From: CATQHL01 sp965242895
Lineage (GTDB): Bacteria; Actinomycetota; Acidimicrobiia; Acidimicrobiales; CATQHL01
DNA length: 64,000 nucleotides
Reading direction: 5' to 3'
Assembly (NCBI GenBank): GCA_965242895.1
Contig: OZ251507.1
Span: 620,001-684,000, forward strand
In this document: positions 43,798 to 51,511 of the stretch, one piece after another
How positions within the stretch are numbered: position 1 is the stretch's first letter
Layout: every line of letters starts with the position of its first letter
Position numbers and translations under genes: made by a program
Notes under the pieces: model-generated
The model's database searches: none
Told to the model about the DNA's origin: nothing
Seen by the model: the letters and a program-made list of their open reading frames with translations, nothing else

Positions 43798-44172
43798 AAG
43801 ACCATCAGCATTCCAAAAAGCGACCAACTCCAACCCAAGTGGTATAATTTCTGGAATAATTTCGCAAGAATTTTCGCATCCAACCTTTTAGCAGGCATTT
43901 CTAAGCCTAGCTCTGAGATCAGACCGAAGATTCGAAGGCTTCGTGTCCCCGTTCCAACGAATAAGACCGGTTTAAATTGGGAGGGGTTAACTATTAAACA
44001 TGCTGGCAAGGACAACGTGATCTGGTGCGAAGAACTTCCCGCAACAGATCAGTTGCCGGTCGTGGAACCGCTCCATGCCAGAGAGGAACCAGAAAGACCA
44101 GTGCTCGAACCGCGCCGCTCCGTTCTACGCAGAGACGTCATGGAAGGCGGCGATGTGTCGCAGACAGATTAA
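43798..44172 (+). pseudogene. 5'-truncated open frame upstream of the Xre/ImmA gene
   Basis: From just after a stop at 43795 the plus strand is open for 124 codons to a TAA at 44172, two bases before the Xre/ImmA GTG. It reads protein-like (LQPKWYNFWNNFARIFASN, then TGLNWEGLTIKHAGKDNVIW, VVEPLHAREEPERP) but has no standard start near its beginning. The proximity suggests it was the first gene of a two-gene unit and has lost its 5' end. No family is recognised. Confidence 0.35.
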
Positions 44173-44174
44173 GA

Positions 44175-45224
44175 GTGAGTTTCGGGGAGGCACTCTCCAC
44201 GGCGCGGCGCGCACTCGGCATCTCGCAGAGCGAGATGTCGGAACGGACAGGGGTTGCTCAGGCTGCGCTCTCTCGCTACGAAAACGATCTGAGAGAGCCG
44301 AACGGGGAGATACTCGATGCGCTAGCGGGAGAACTCGGACTCACTCCTGAGTTTCTCCGCAGATCAGACAGGATGCAAGGAGCGTTTCTTATAGACGCTC
44401 ACATGCGGCGCAGGGCGACGGCACCAGCGAAGGTCTGGAGGCGGCTTGAAGCTCAACTTAACCTTTACAGATGCCATGTTCGTCTCCTGCTAGACGAAAT
44501 AGACGTGCGTGCAGACCTACGCATCCCCTATTTCGACCCTGACTCGGTCTACCCGGGGGAAGCCGCCCGCATGACGCGGACGCAATGGAGAATGCCGACT
44601 GGGCCGGTGCAAAACCTAGTGGGATGGATGGAGTCGGCCGGTTTCTTGATCTTCGACAAAGACTTCGGGACGCCCCGAGTGGATGCACTTTCCCTGTTGG
44701 CAAGCGGCTATCCGGTGATGCTGCTCAACGAACAGGCGCATACGGAAAGACGTCGATTTACTCTGGCCCACGAACTAGGGCACATCTGTCTGCACAGCGA
44801 GTATCAAAGCGACGACGTAGAAGCCGACGCGAACACATTCGCCTCAGAGTTCCTAATGCCCGCCGAAACGATCCGACCCCAACTCCGCAACCTGAGCGTC
44901 GGGAAGCTGCATAGCCTAAAGCGCCAGTGGAAGGTTTCCATGCAGGCGCTTATCGAACGCGCCTACCAACTCGAAACCATCGGTTCCAAGCAATGCTCGA
45001 ACTTCTACAAGATTTTTAGTCGGAACGGATGGCGCAAGCGTGAACCTCTCAGCGACGAACTGCCGCCAGAAAACCCTTCCTTACCGAAAGACATCGGTCG
45101 GACGTTTCTGGAACGGGGATTGACTGCCGAAGAGATTGAAACCATGACCGGTTTTGCTCCAGGAACAGGACGATGCCCGTTCTTGCCAGAGAGGCTGGAG
45201 AGGCCTGGGCTGCGCATCGTCTGA
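44175..45224 (+). CDS. Xre-type HTH / ImmA-IrrE metallopeptidase
   Basis: A fusion of an N-terminal Xre helix-turn-helix (ALSTARRALGISQSEMSERTGVAQAALSRYENDLREP) with a C-terminal ImmA/IrrE zinc peptidase carrying HELGH (His-Glu-Leu-Gly-His) and EADANTFASEFLMP. Such proteins cleave or bind repressors or antitoxins, controlling mobile elements or stress responses. The GTG at 44175 is chosen because the HTH domain begins right there; the frame is open further upstream to 44025, but that part overlaps another plausible reading frame. About 349 residues is family-normal. Confidence 0.85.
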   Translation: MSFGEALSTARRALGISQSEMSERTGVAQAALSRYENDLREPNGEILDALAGELGLTPEFLRRSDRMQGAFLIDAHMRRRATAPAKVWRRLEAQLNLYRCHVRLLLDEIDVRADLRIPYFDPDSVYPGEAARMTRTQWRMPTGPVQNLVGWMESAGFLIFDKDFGTPRVDALSLLASGYPVMLLNEQAHTERRRFTLAHELGHICLHSEYQSDDVEADANTFASEFLMPAETIRPQLRNLSVGKLHSLKRQWKVSMQALIERAYQLETIGSKQCSNFYKIFSRNGWRKREPLSDELPPENPSLPKDIGRTFLERGLTAEEIETMTGFAPGTGRCPFLPERLERPGLRIV

Positions 45225-45278
45225 TTCTTCGAGACCCAACCCGAGCAAGCCCGGATTGAGCGAGCCCGAAAAGCCGGG

Positions 45279-45857
45279 CTAGGAAACTACTTCGTCTCCT
45301 ACGGCGCCTATGTGGGACAAGTAGTTGGCGGCCTCTTCCAAGACGAACGCCATGTCCACTGCGTCGATTTCGACCTCGGCGTCCTGGGCTCGGCGCAAGA
45401 GGGCGTCTAGGGCTCCGTCAGCGACCTGCTCGAGTTCGGGCGGAGGCGTTTCGTTCTCGTCGTCACCCGAGTCATTCGCCGGCGTCACAGCCGACGCGGG
45501 CGACGCGGGTGGCGTCACGGACGGCGCCGGCACGGCCGACGGCACCACGGGCGCGAGCGGGCGCTTGCCTTCGAGCTTGAAAGCCGCAGCCGCCAGATCG
45601 TCAGCCCGTCCGAAAGCCGCTACGCCCATTGACCTCAAGTAGTCCAAGTGCCACGCCAGCAAGAGTTCCACAGCTTCGGGGCCTAGCCGATCGGAGACGT
45701 TGGAAGGCAGTCGGGACAGCACGAACTCCTTGGCCGCTGTGAGGTCGTAGACAGCTACCCGCTCGGTTCGGCCTAGCCGACTGCTGACACCCCAAACGGT
45801 GACGACTGCTATAGCCACCACCAGGAAAGCGGCGATGCCTGTCAATAACCAGAACAC
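45279..45857 (-). CDS. Single-pass membrane protein, hypothetical
   Basis: About 192 residues: an N-terminal transmembrane segment (LLTGIAAFLVVAIAVVTVW), a cytoplasmic helical domain (LTAAKEFVLSRLPSNVSDRLGPEAVELLLAWHLDYL), a Pro/Ala/Val-rich linker, and a second helical segment (VDMAFVLEEAANYLSHIG). The frame is open to 46058, but that end is antisense to the MBL gene. The GTG at 45857, 9 bases after TATACT, gives a clean membrane N-terminus. I recognise no characterised family. Confidence 0.6.
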   Translation of the reverse strand: MFWLLTGIAAFLVVAIAVVTVWGVSSRLGRTERVAVYDLTAAKEFVLSRLPSNVSDRLGPEAVELLLAWHLDYLRSMGVAAFGRADDLAAAAFKLEGKRPLAPVVPSAVPAPSVTPPASPASAVTPANDSGDDENETPPPELEQVADGALDALLRRAQDAEVEIDAVDMAFVLEEAANYLSHIGAVGDEVVS

Positions 45858-45866
45858 ACAACAAAG

Positions 45867-45872
45867 AGTATA
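45867..45872 (-). promoter_or_regulatory. -10 box of the membrane-protein gene
   Basis: TATACT on the minus strand, 9 bases upstream of the chosen GTG, so the mRNA would be nearly leaderless. Confidence 0.5.
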
Positions 45873-46032
45873 AAGATTATGCTGAAGAGGTATCTCAGCC
45901 GTCCTCCGCCGCTCTACCCGCGGCGAGCCGACGCAGACCTCTTCGACCTCCGAATCCTCCGAATCTCCAGGTCGCCAGGTCAAGTCGCAGGTCGAGACCG
46001 CAACTCCAACGAAGAAGCGAGGAGCCCCCACA

Positions 46033-46812
46033 ATGAGCGAAATCACAAACTCCGACAACTCCGAACGCTCGGCCGACGATCCCGCAGCCGTCGACGATCG
46101 AGGTATCGAGCACTACTGCTGGAAGCAGATCGGCACTAAGCGTCAAGCCCAGGACGCCGCCCCCACACTGCACTACCGAGACGGCCAGATGGAAATCCAC
46201 CGAGTGGTGGTCGGCGACCTAGACAACAACGTGTTCGTCTGCCGCTGTCGACAGACCGGAGAGGCGGTGCTCATCGACGCCGCCAACGAGCACGAACTCC
46301 TGCTGGAACTTTGCCGTCGCCTGGACGTGCGCTCCGTGCTGGAGACCCACGGACACTCAGACCACATAGGAGCGGTAACCGAACTGCGCAACGCAGGCTA
46401 CGAAGTCGGCGTCACCGAAGCAGACGCTCACATGCTCCCCTCATACGACCAGATACTGGAAAACGAGTCAGTCATCGAAGTAGGTCGGCTGCGTCTGCAC
46501 TCCACCATCACGCCAGGCCACACGGACGGGTCGATCTGCTTCAAAGTGGAAGGCTCGCCAGTGTTCTTCACTGGCGACACGCTCTTTCCGGGCGGGCCGG
46601 GGCTCACGCGAGACGGCTTTATGCGCCGTGAGGGAAAAGCCCCGCCGGCTCAGTTCGCTACGGGCGACTTCGCAACCATCATCCGATCCATCGACGAACT
46701 GATGTTCTCCAAGTATCCCCCAGGCACGATCGTCATGCCCGGTCACGGCGACGACACCACTCTCGGCCACGAAAGCCCTCACCTACAGGAGTGGATAGAC
46801 CGCGGCTGGTGA
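46033..46812 (+). CDS. MBL-fold metallohydrolase, glyoxalase II-like
   Basis: A 259-residue metallo-beta-lactamase-fold hydrolase. The metal motif is THGHSDHIG, followed by TPGHTDGS, GDTLFPGGPG and the C-terminal PGHGDDTTLG. The pattern fits the GloB/YcbL group that hydrolyses thioesters or related substrates with two metals. The first 50 residues are an extra low-complexity segment. GAGGAG precedes the ATG by about 9 bases. It precedes the suf genes by 148 bp on the same strand; a link to mycothiol thioesters is possible but not shown. Confidence 0.88.
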   Translation: MSEITNSDNSERSADDPAAVDDRGIEHYCWKQIGTKRQAQDAAPTLHYRDGQMEIHRVVVGDLDNNVFVCRCRQTGEAVLIDAANEHELLLELCRRLDVRSVLETHGHSDHIGAVTELRNAGYEVGVTEADAHMLPSYDQILENESVIEVGRLRLHSTITPGHTDGSICFKVEGSPVFFTGDTLFPGGPGLTRDGFMRREGKAPPAQFATGDFATIIRSIDELMFSKYPPGTIVMPGHGDDTTLGHESPHLQEWIDRGW

Positions 46813-46947
46813 GCGCCGACAGCGCCAGGTGGCTGACGGCTATCTGGCAGGTGGCTGGCCGCCGCCGTGGAGGAGCGCACGACCCTGAGAGGAGAGTCGC
46901 TGCTATAGAGGGCGGGAGACACGGCTATAGAACAGGGGCTGCGGGCG

Positions 46948-46953
46948 TAGACT
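46948..46953 (+). promoter_or_regulatory. -10 box of the sufC-sufS operon
   Basis: TAGACT exactly 7 bases before the sufC GTG, consistent with a leaderless transcript. The start codon has no Shine-Dalgarno. Confidence 0.55.
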
Positions 46954-46960
46954 GAAGAAC

Positions 46961-47863
46961 GTGAGTTCCACGCTCAGTCCCGCGCCTAGCGCTGACCCCG
47001 ACCTGCAGGCAGCACCCGAAGCCGCTCCCGAGCCCAGCGCCGGCCCTGCTCCCCAAGCCGAATCCAGCGACCCCGACCTCGAAGCCTGCCCGAGCCCCGA
47101 GCCGCTGTTCGTCATCGAAGGACTGCATGTTTTCGCTGCTGCCTCAGAAAACGGCGGGGAAAAAGGCGGCAGCCACATACTCAAAGGCGTCGACCTGGAG
47201 ATTGGTGCGGGCGAACTGCACGCCCTGATGGGGCCGAACGGCTCGGGCAAGTCCACGCTCGCAGCCGCCCTCATGGGCAGTCCCGAGTACCGGATCACCG
47301 ACGGGGAAGTGCGTTTCAAAGGCACTGACATCACCGACTGGAGCCCCGACGAGCGAGCCAAGTCCGGCCTCTTCCTGGCGTTCCAATATCCGCAAGCCAT
47401 CGTGGGGGTGTCGGTGCTGAACTTCCTGCGTCAGTCCATGACCGCCCGCACGGGAACTGAAACCTCCATACTGCAGCTGCGCATGAAGATCATGGAGTGG
47501 ATGGAGCACCTGCAGATGGACCCGTCGTTTGCCGACCGCTGCATCAACGAAGGGTTCTCCGGCGGCGAGAAGAAACGCAACGAGATACTGCAGATGGCCA
47601 TCCTCCAGCCCGAAATGGCCATACTCGACGAGACGGACTCCGGCCTGGACATAGACGCCCTGAAGGTGGTGGCGGATGGTATCGGCTCAGTGTCGCAGCA
47701 GAACCCCCGCCTAGGCGTGCTGGCCATCACCCACTACCAGCGCCTGCTGAACTACCTCACCCCCGACTACGTGCATATCCTGCTCGACGGGCGGATCGTC
47801 GAAGTCGGCGACATCTCCCTGGCGCGCAAGCTAGAACGCCGCGGCTACGGGGCTTGGCGCTGA
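46961..47863 (+). CDS. sufC: SUF ATPase SufC, first copy
   Basis: The ABC-type ATPase of the SUF iron-sulfur assembly machine. Walker A is MGPNGSGKSTL, the Q-loop is in AFQYPQ, the signature is FSGGEKKRNEILQ, Walker B is MAILDETDSGLDIDAL and the switch is ITHYQRLL. The SufC-specific SGGEKKR...DSGLDIDALK run distinguishes it from transport ATPases. A 48-residue Ala/Pro/Glu-rich N-terminal extension precedes the domain, so the protein is 300 residues rather than about 250. The GTG start is leaderless. sufS follows after 2 bases. A second sufC lies at 50271 on the other strand. Confidence 0.93.
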   Translation: MSSTLSPAPSADPDLQAAPEAAPEPSAGPAPQAESSDPDLEACPSPEPLFVIEGLHVFAAASENGGEKGGSHILKGVDLEIGAGELHALMGPNGSGKSTLAAALMGSPEYRITDGEVRFKGTDITDWSPDERAKSGLFLAFQYPQAIVGVSVLNFLRQSMTARTGTETSILQLRMKIMEWMEHLQMDPSFADRCINEGFSGGEKKRNEILQMAILQPEMAILDETDSGLDIDALKVVADGIGSVSQQNPRLGVLAITHYQRLLNYLTPDYVHILLDGRIVEVGDISLARKLERRGYGAWR

Positions 47864-47865
47864 AA

Positions 47866-49155
47866 GTGCCCGCACTCCGCAAAGCGCCCGCACCTGACGA
47901 GGCGCCCGCACTCCGCAAAGCGCCCGCACTCGACGCCGCCTCGTTGAAGACCGACTTCCCCCTGCTAGCTCGGGAGGTGCACGACAAGCCCATCGTCTAC
48001 CTGGACTCCGCAGCCACTTCGCAGAAGCCCCAGTCGGTGCTCGACGCGATGGACGACTACTACAGGCTCATCAACGCCAACGTCCACCGCGGCGCCTATT
48101 ACATAGCGGACTTGGCGACGCAGGAGATGGAAGAAACCCGCGCCAAAGTGCAGCGGTTCATCGGCGCAGCCTCGCCCAGTGAGGTGATCTTCACCAAGAA
48201 CGCCACCGAAGCGCTGAACCTAGTAGCACATAGTTGGGGGCGCACCCGCCTGAGCGAAGGCGACGCCATCCTGACGACCCTCATGGAGCACCACGCCAAC
48301 ATCGTCCCGTGGCACATCCTCTGCGCCGAGCGCGGCACCCAACTCCGCTGGCTCCCACTTGACGACGACGGCCTCCTCGCCCTCGACAAACTCGACGAAC
48401 TGCTAGACGGCACCAACCTGGTGGTGCTCACGGCCATGTCCAATGTGCTAGGCAGCATCCCGCCGGTGAGGCGCATCGCCGATGCAGCCCACGAAAGGGG
48501 AGCAGTGGTGGTGCTCGACGGCGCCCAGTATGTCCCTCACATGCCCACGGACGTAGAAGCGCTGGGCGTCGACTTCCTGGCGTTCTCCGGCCACAAGATG
48601 TGCGGACCCACGGGTATCGGCGTGTTGTGGGGGCGTGAGGAACTGCTGGACGCCATGCCGCCTTTCCTCGGCGGCGGGGAGATGATCCTCAACGTCACGA
48701 CCGAAGGCTTCCTCCCCAACAAACTGCCCTGGAAGTTCGAGGCCGGCACGCCGCCGATAGCTGAAGCGGTGGGGTTGGGAGCCGCCGTGGACTATCTGGA
48801 AAACATCGGCATGGAGGAGGTCAGGAAGCACGACAAGGCGCTGATCGACTACGCAATGCGGAGCTTGCCTGATCGTTTTGGCGACGTGCTGAAGATACAC
48901 GGACCGACCGACACGAAAGTGCGCGGCGGAGTGTTGTCGTTCGAATACGGCAGCATCCACGCCCACGACATCTCCCAGGTTCTAGACGGAGACGCAGTGT
49001 GCGTACGGGCAGGGCATCACTGCGCCAAGCCGCTGATGGACCTCCTGGGCGTGGCGGCCACGGCGCGTGCGTCGGTCTACTTCTACAACGATGAGTCCGA
49101 TATCGACCGCCTCGCAGAAGCCCTGGAACGAGTGGGCGAAGTGTTCGGCAACTGA
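47866..49155 (+). CDS. sufS: Cysteine desulfurase SufS
   Basis: A PLP-dependent group II cysteine desulfurase that takes sulfur from cysteine for Fe-S assembly. It has YLDSAATSQKP, HRGAYYIAD, FTKNATEALN, the PLP-lysine segment FSGHKMCGPTG, and the persulfide cysteine in RAGHHCAKPLM. The frame is open further upstream, but homology starts at about residue 25 of the GTG-47866 form (429 residues). The first 24 residues are a repeat-encoded PALRKAPA segment. The stop of sufC ends 2 bases before the GTG. Confidence 0.94.
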   Translation: MPALRKAPAPDEAPALRKAPALDAASLKTDFPLLAREVHDKPIVYLDSAATSQKPQSVLDAMDDYYRLINANVHRGAYYIADLATQEMEETRAKVQRFIGAASPSEVIFTKNATEALNLVAHSWGRTRLSEGDAILTTLMEHHANIVPWHILCAERGTQLRWLPLDDDGLLALDKLDELLDGTNLVVLTAMSNVLGSIPPVRRIADAAHERGAVVVLDGAQYVPHMPTDVEALGVDFLAFSGHKMCGPTGIGVLWGREELLDAMPPFLGGGEMILNVTTEGFLPNKLPWKFEAGTPPIAEAVGLGAAVDYLENIGMEEVRKHDKALIDYAMRSLPDRFGDVLKIHGPTDTKVRGGVLSFEYGSIHAHDISQVLDGDAVCVRAGHHCAKPLMDLLGVAATARASVYFYNDESDIDRLAEALERVGEVFGN

Positions 49156-49300
49156 GGTGACGAACTTCCAGTCGAACTGCCAGTCGGCAAGGGTATGCAC
49201 CTCGCCTTCAACAAACCAGACGAGACGATGGGAGAGGCACACGGGGGGACGCTGGGGGGCGGGCGCATGGGGCTGAGATGCTCCGGGGACGGAACTGAGC

Positions 49301-49756
49301 ATGCCCGGGCTTGAAGACCTGTACAGAGAGGTCGTGTTGGACCACTACCGCAACCCGCGCAACCGCGGGGAGTTGGCCTGTCCGCCTGCCCGTCGCACCG
49401 AAGGTTTCAACCCGCTCTGCGGCGACGAGGTGATCGTCTACGTGGCGACCGACGACGGCGGCGATGTGATCACCGATTTGCGCGTCGACGGACAGGGGTG
49501 TTCAATCAGCCAAGCTGCCGCTTCGATGATGTCGGTGAGCGTGAAGGGGAAGACCATAGCCGAGGTCAGGGCGCTCGAACAAGCTTTCAAAGCGATGATG
49601 GACATCCACGAAGGGACGGAGGGGGACGACGGAACCCCCGATCCTGCCACTCTGGGAGACTTGGCCGCCCTACAGGGTGTGAAGAAGTTTCCTGTAAGGA
49701 TCAAGTGTGCGACGCTGTGCTGGAACACTCTGGCAGAGGGGTTGGAGGAGGGGTAG
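49301..49756 (+). CDS. sufU: Fe-S scaffold / sulfur acceptor SufU
   Basis: SufU accepts sulfur from SufS and is the partner found in Gram-positive and actinobacterial SUF systems. The 151-residue protein has LYREVVLDHYRNPRNRG, the zinc/sulfur ligands in NPLCGD (Cys near 40), GQGCSISQAAASMM, and RIKCATLCWNTL. It is 145 bp after sufS on the same strand, with a weak ribosome site before the ATG. Confidence 0.94.
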   Translation: MPGLEDLYREVVLDHYRNPRNRGELACPPARRTEGFNPLCGDEVIVYVATDDGGDVITDLRVDGQGCSISQAAASMMSVSVKGKTIAEVRALEQAFKAMMDIHEGTEGDDGTPDPATLGDLAALQGVKKFPVRIKCATLCWNTLAEGLEEG

Positions 49757-49857
49757 GGGGAAACACCCTCTTGACCAGGCCGCCCCTGCGGGTCAGGGGA
49801 ACGCTCCGCGCTCCGATTAGGAAGGATTGGGGAGGGGTTGGGAAGGGCTGGGAGACT

Positions 49858-50151
49858 TCAGAGGAGTTTGTTGACGCGCCTTGCGAATTCGAAGTCGAGG
49901 TCGGTGATGCCGCCGGCCGAGTGGTTGCTGATCTCGATGGACACCTTGTTCCACACATTCGACCACTCGGGATGGTGAAACAAGCGCTCGGCCACGCAAG
50001 CAACGGAGGCCATGAAGCCGAATGCGGCGGTGAAGTCGGCGAATTCGAAGTCCCTTGCCAGGGCGCCGCCGCGCCTCCTCCATCCAGAGATTTCCGACAG
50101 GCGGGCTTCGATCACGTCGTCGGCTAGCAGTTGGTTGCTGTCTTGGCTCAC
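49858..50151 (-). CDS. phhB: Pterin-4a-carbinolamine dehydratase
   Basis: A 97-residue PCD/DCoH-family protein, which dehydrates 4a-hydroxy-tetrahydrobiopterin in the recycling of the hydroxylase cofactor or acts in Moco-related roles. The diagnostic HHPEW motif with the following NKVSIEISNHSAGGITDLDFEFA is present. The GTG is preceded by TAGGGT at exactly 7 bases, suggesting a leaderless transcript. It lies between the two convergent SUF half-operons. Confidence 0.92.
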   Translation of the reverse strand: MSQDSNQLLADDVIEARLSEISGWRRRGGALARDFEFADFTAAFGFMASVACVAERLFHHPEWSNVWNKVSIEISNHSAGGITDLDFEFARRVNKLL

Positions 50152-50270
50152 GACCGCAACCCTACCCCCGACTGAACCCCATCACTTCAGAGACCGACCC
50201 CTCTAGACCTCAGAAACCGACCCCCAGATCTCTAGCAGTTCTCTAGCAGCCCGCACCAAGTCACCCCGAC

Positions 50271-51119
50271 CTAGCCGCCTCTTCGCCCGAGTCGCCCCAG
50301 CGAAACGGCCACCTCTTCGGGCTGAGCCCAGCGTTCGTAGCCGCTTCGTTCCAGTTCGTCTGCCAAATTCGGGCCGCCCGAGGACACTATGCGTCCGCGC
50401 ATCAGGATGTGCACGTGGTCGGCGCGCAGTTCTTTCAACAGTCGGGAATAGTGGGTGATCGCCAACACACCCAAACCATCTTCGGTGGCGGCCCGCTCGA
50501 TGCGACGAGAGACGTCGCGCAGTGCGTCGATGTCGAGACCTGAATCGATCTCGTCGAGAATCGCTATGACAGGCCTCAGCACGGCAAGCTGCAAGGCCTC
50601 TCCCCGCTTCTGCTCGCCGCCCGAGAAATCCACGTTCACAGATCTTTCCAGGAGTTGCTGCGGTACGCCCAGCAGGTCGGCTTCGGCGGCGATGCGCTCG
50701 GCTAGGCCAGCGACGGGCGGGCAAGGATTGCCGGAAGGCATCTCGTCGGCGGACACCTCAGCAGATCGGGCGTCCATGGCGGCTCGGCGACCAGACGAGG
50801 CGGCCAGCGCTGCCGCCAACATGTCCACGAGGGAGACGCCGGGCACTTCGGTGGGATACTGCATGGCCAGGAAAAGGCCGGCCTGCGCCCGTTCGAACGG
50901 AGTCAACTCGAGGAGGTCGACGCCGTCGAGGCTCACCCTGCCATCGACCACTTCGTAGCCAGAGCGCCCCATCAGAACGTGAGCCAGCGTGGATTTGCCA
51001 GAGCCGTTCGGCCCCATGACGGCGTGGACCTCGCCTCTGTGCACGTGCAGGTCGACCCCTCGGAGAATCAATTCGCCTCCGGCCATCACCTTGAGACCCT
51101 CCACTATCAGTTCGCTCAT
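50271..51119 (-). CDS. sufC: SUF ATPase SufC, second copy
   Basis: A second SufC-type ATPase of 282 residues: MGPNGSGKSTLAHVLMG, FSGGEQKRGEALQ, VIAILDEIDSGLDIDALRD and ITHYSRLL. It keeps the SufC-specific motifs, but differs from the 46961 copy in many positions and carries a Ser/Ala-rich insertion of about 35 residues (near 112-145) in the helical subdomain. It lies downstream of the Rieske ferredoxin and sufD in one operon, the usual actinobacterial order. The ATG has AAGGTGG at about 8 bases. Confidence 0.92.
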   Translation of the reverse strand: MSELIVEGLKVMAGGELILRGVDLHVHRGEVHAVMGPNGSGKSTLAHVLMGRSGYEVVDGRVSLDGVDLLELTPFERAQAGLFLAMQYPTEVPGVSLVDMLAAALAASSGRRAAMDARSAEVSADEMPSGNPCPPVAGLAERIAAEADLLGVPQQLLERSVNVDFSGGEQKRGEALQLAVLRPVIAILDEIDSGLDIDALRDVSRRIERAATEDGLGVLAITHYSRLLKELRADHVHILMRGRIVSSGGPNLADELERSGYERWAQPEEVAVSLGRLGRRGG

Positions 51120-51151
51120 TGCTTTACCACCTTCTGCCGGCGCCGGTTGGG

Positions 51152-51511
51152 TCAGCCGTCGGTGCCGGAAGCTTCGGAATCGGAATTCGCCTCGAGGGTC
51201 GGAAGTTCGACGTACACGCCGTCGTCTTCCACCGACACCTCATAGGCAGCCACCCGACGAGTGGCAGGCAGGGTGAGCGGTTCCCCCGTCCGCAGGTCGA
51301 AAAGGCTGCCGTGCTTGGGGCATTCCAGGGTGCAGTCGAAGTTGTCCACTTCGCCGTCGGCCAGGGAATAGTCGGCGTGGCTGCACCTGTCTCCTATGGC
51401 GAAATAGTCGCCGCCGATCCGCACCAAGGCGATGCGGTGACCGGACGCTTCGAAGCGGCGCGCCGTGCCGTCGGGCAGGTCTTCGATGCCGCAAAGACGG
51501 GCGGTGCTCAT
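51152..51511 (-). CDS. Rieske-type [2Fe-2S] ferredoxin of the SUF operon
   Basis: A 119-residue soluble Rieske ferredoxin. The cluster ligands are visible as CSHADYSL (Cys-x-His) and CPKHGSLFD (Cys-x-x-His). It is commonly encoded between sufD and sufC in actinobacteria and probably transfers electrons or clusters during assembly. The ATG overlaps the sufD stop in ATGA. A short acidic tail is low complexity. Confidence 0.93.
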   Translation of the reverse strand: MSTARLCGIEDLPDGTARRFEASGHRIALVRIGGDYFAIGDRCSHADYSLADGEVDNFDCTLECPKHGSLFDLRTGEPLTLPATRRVAAYEVSVEDDGVYVELPTLEANSDSEASGTDG

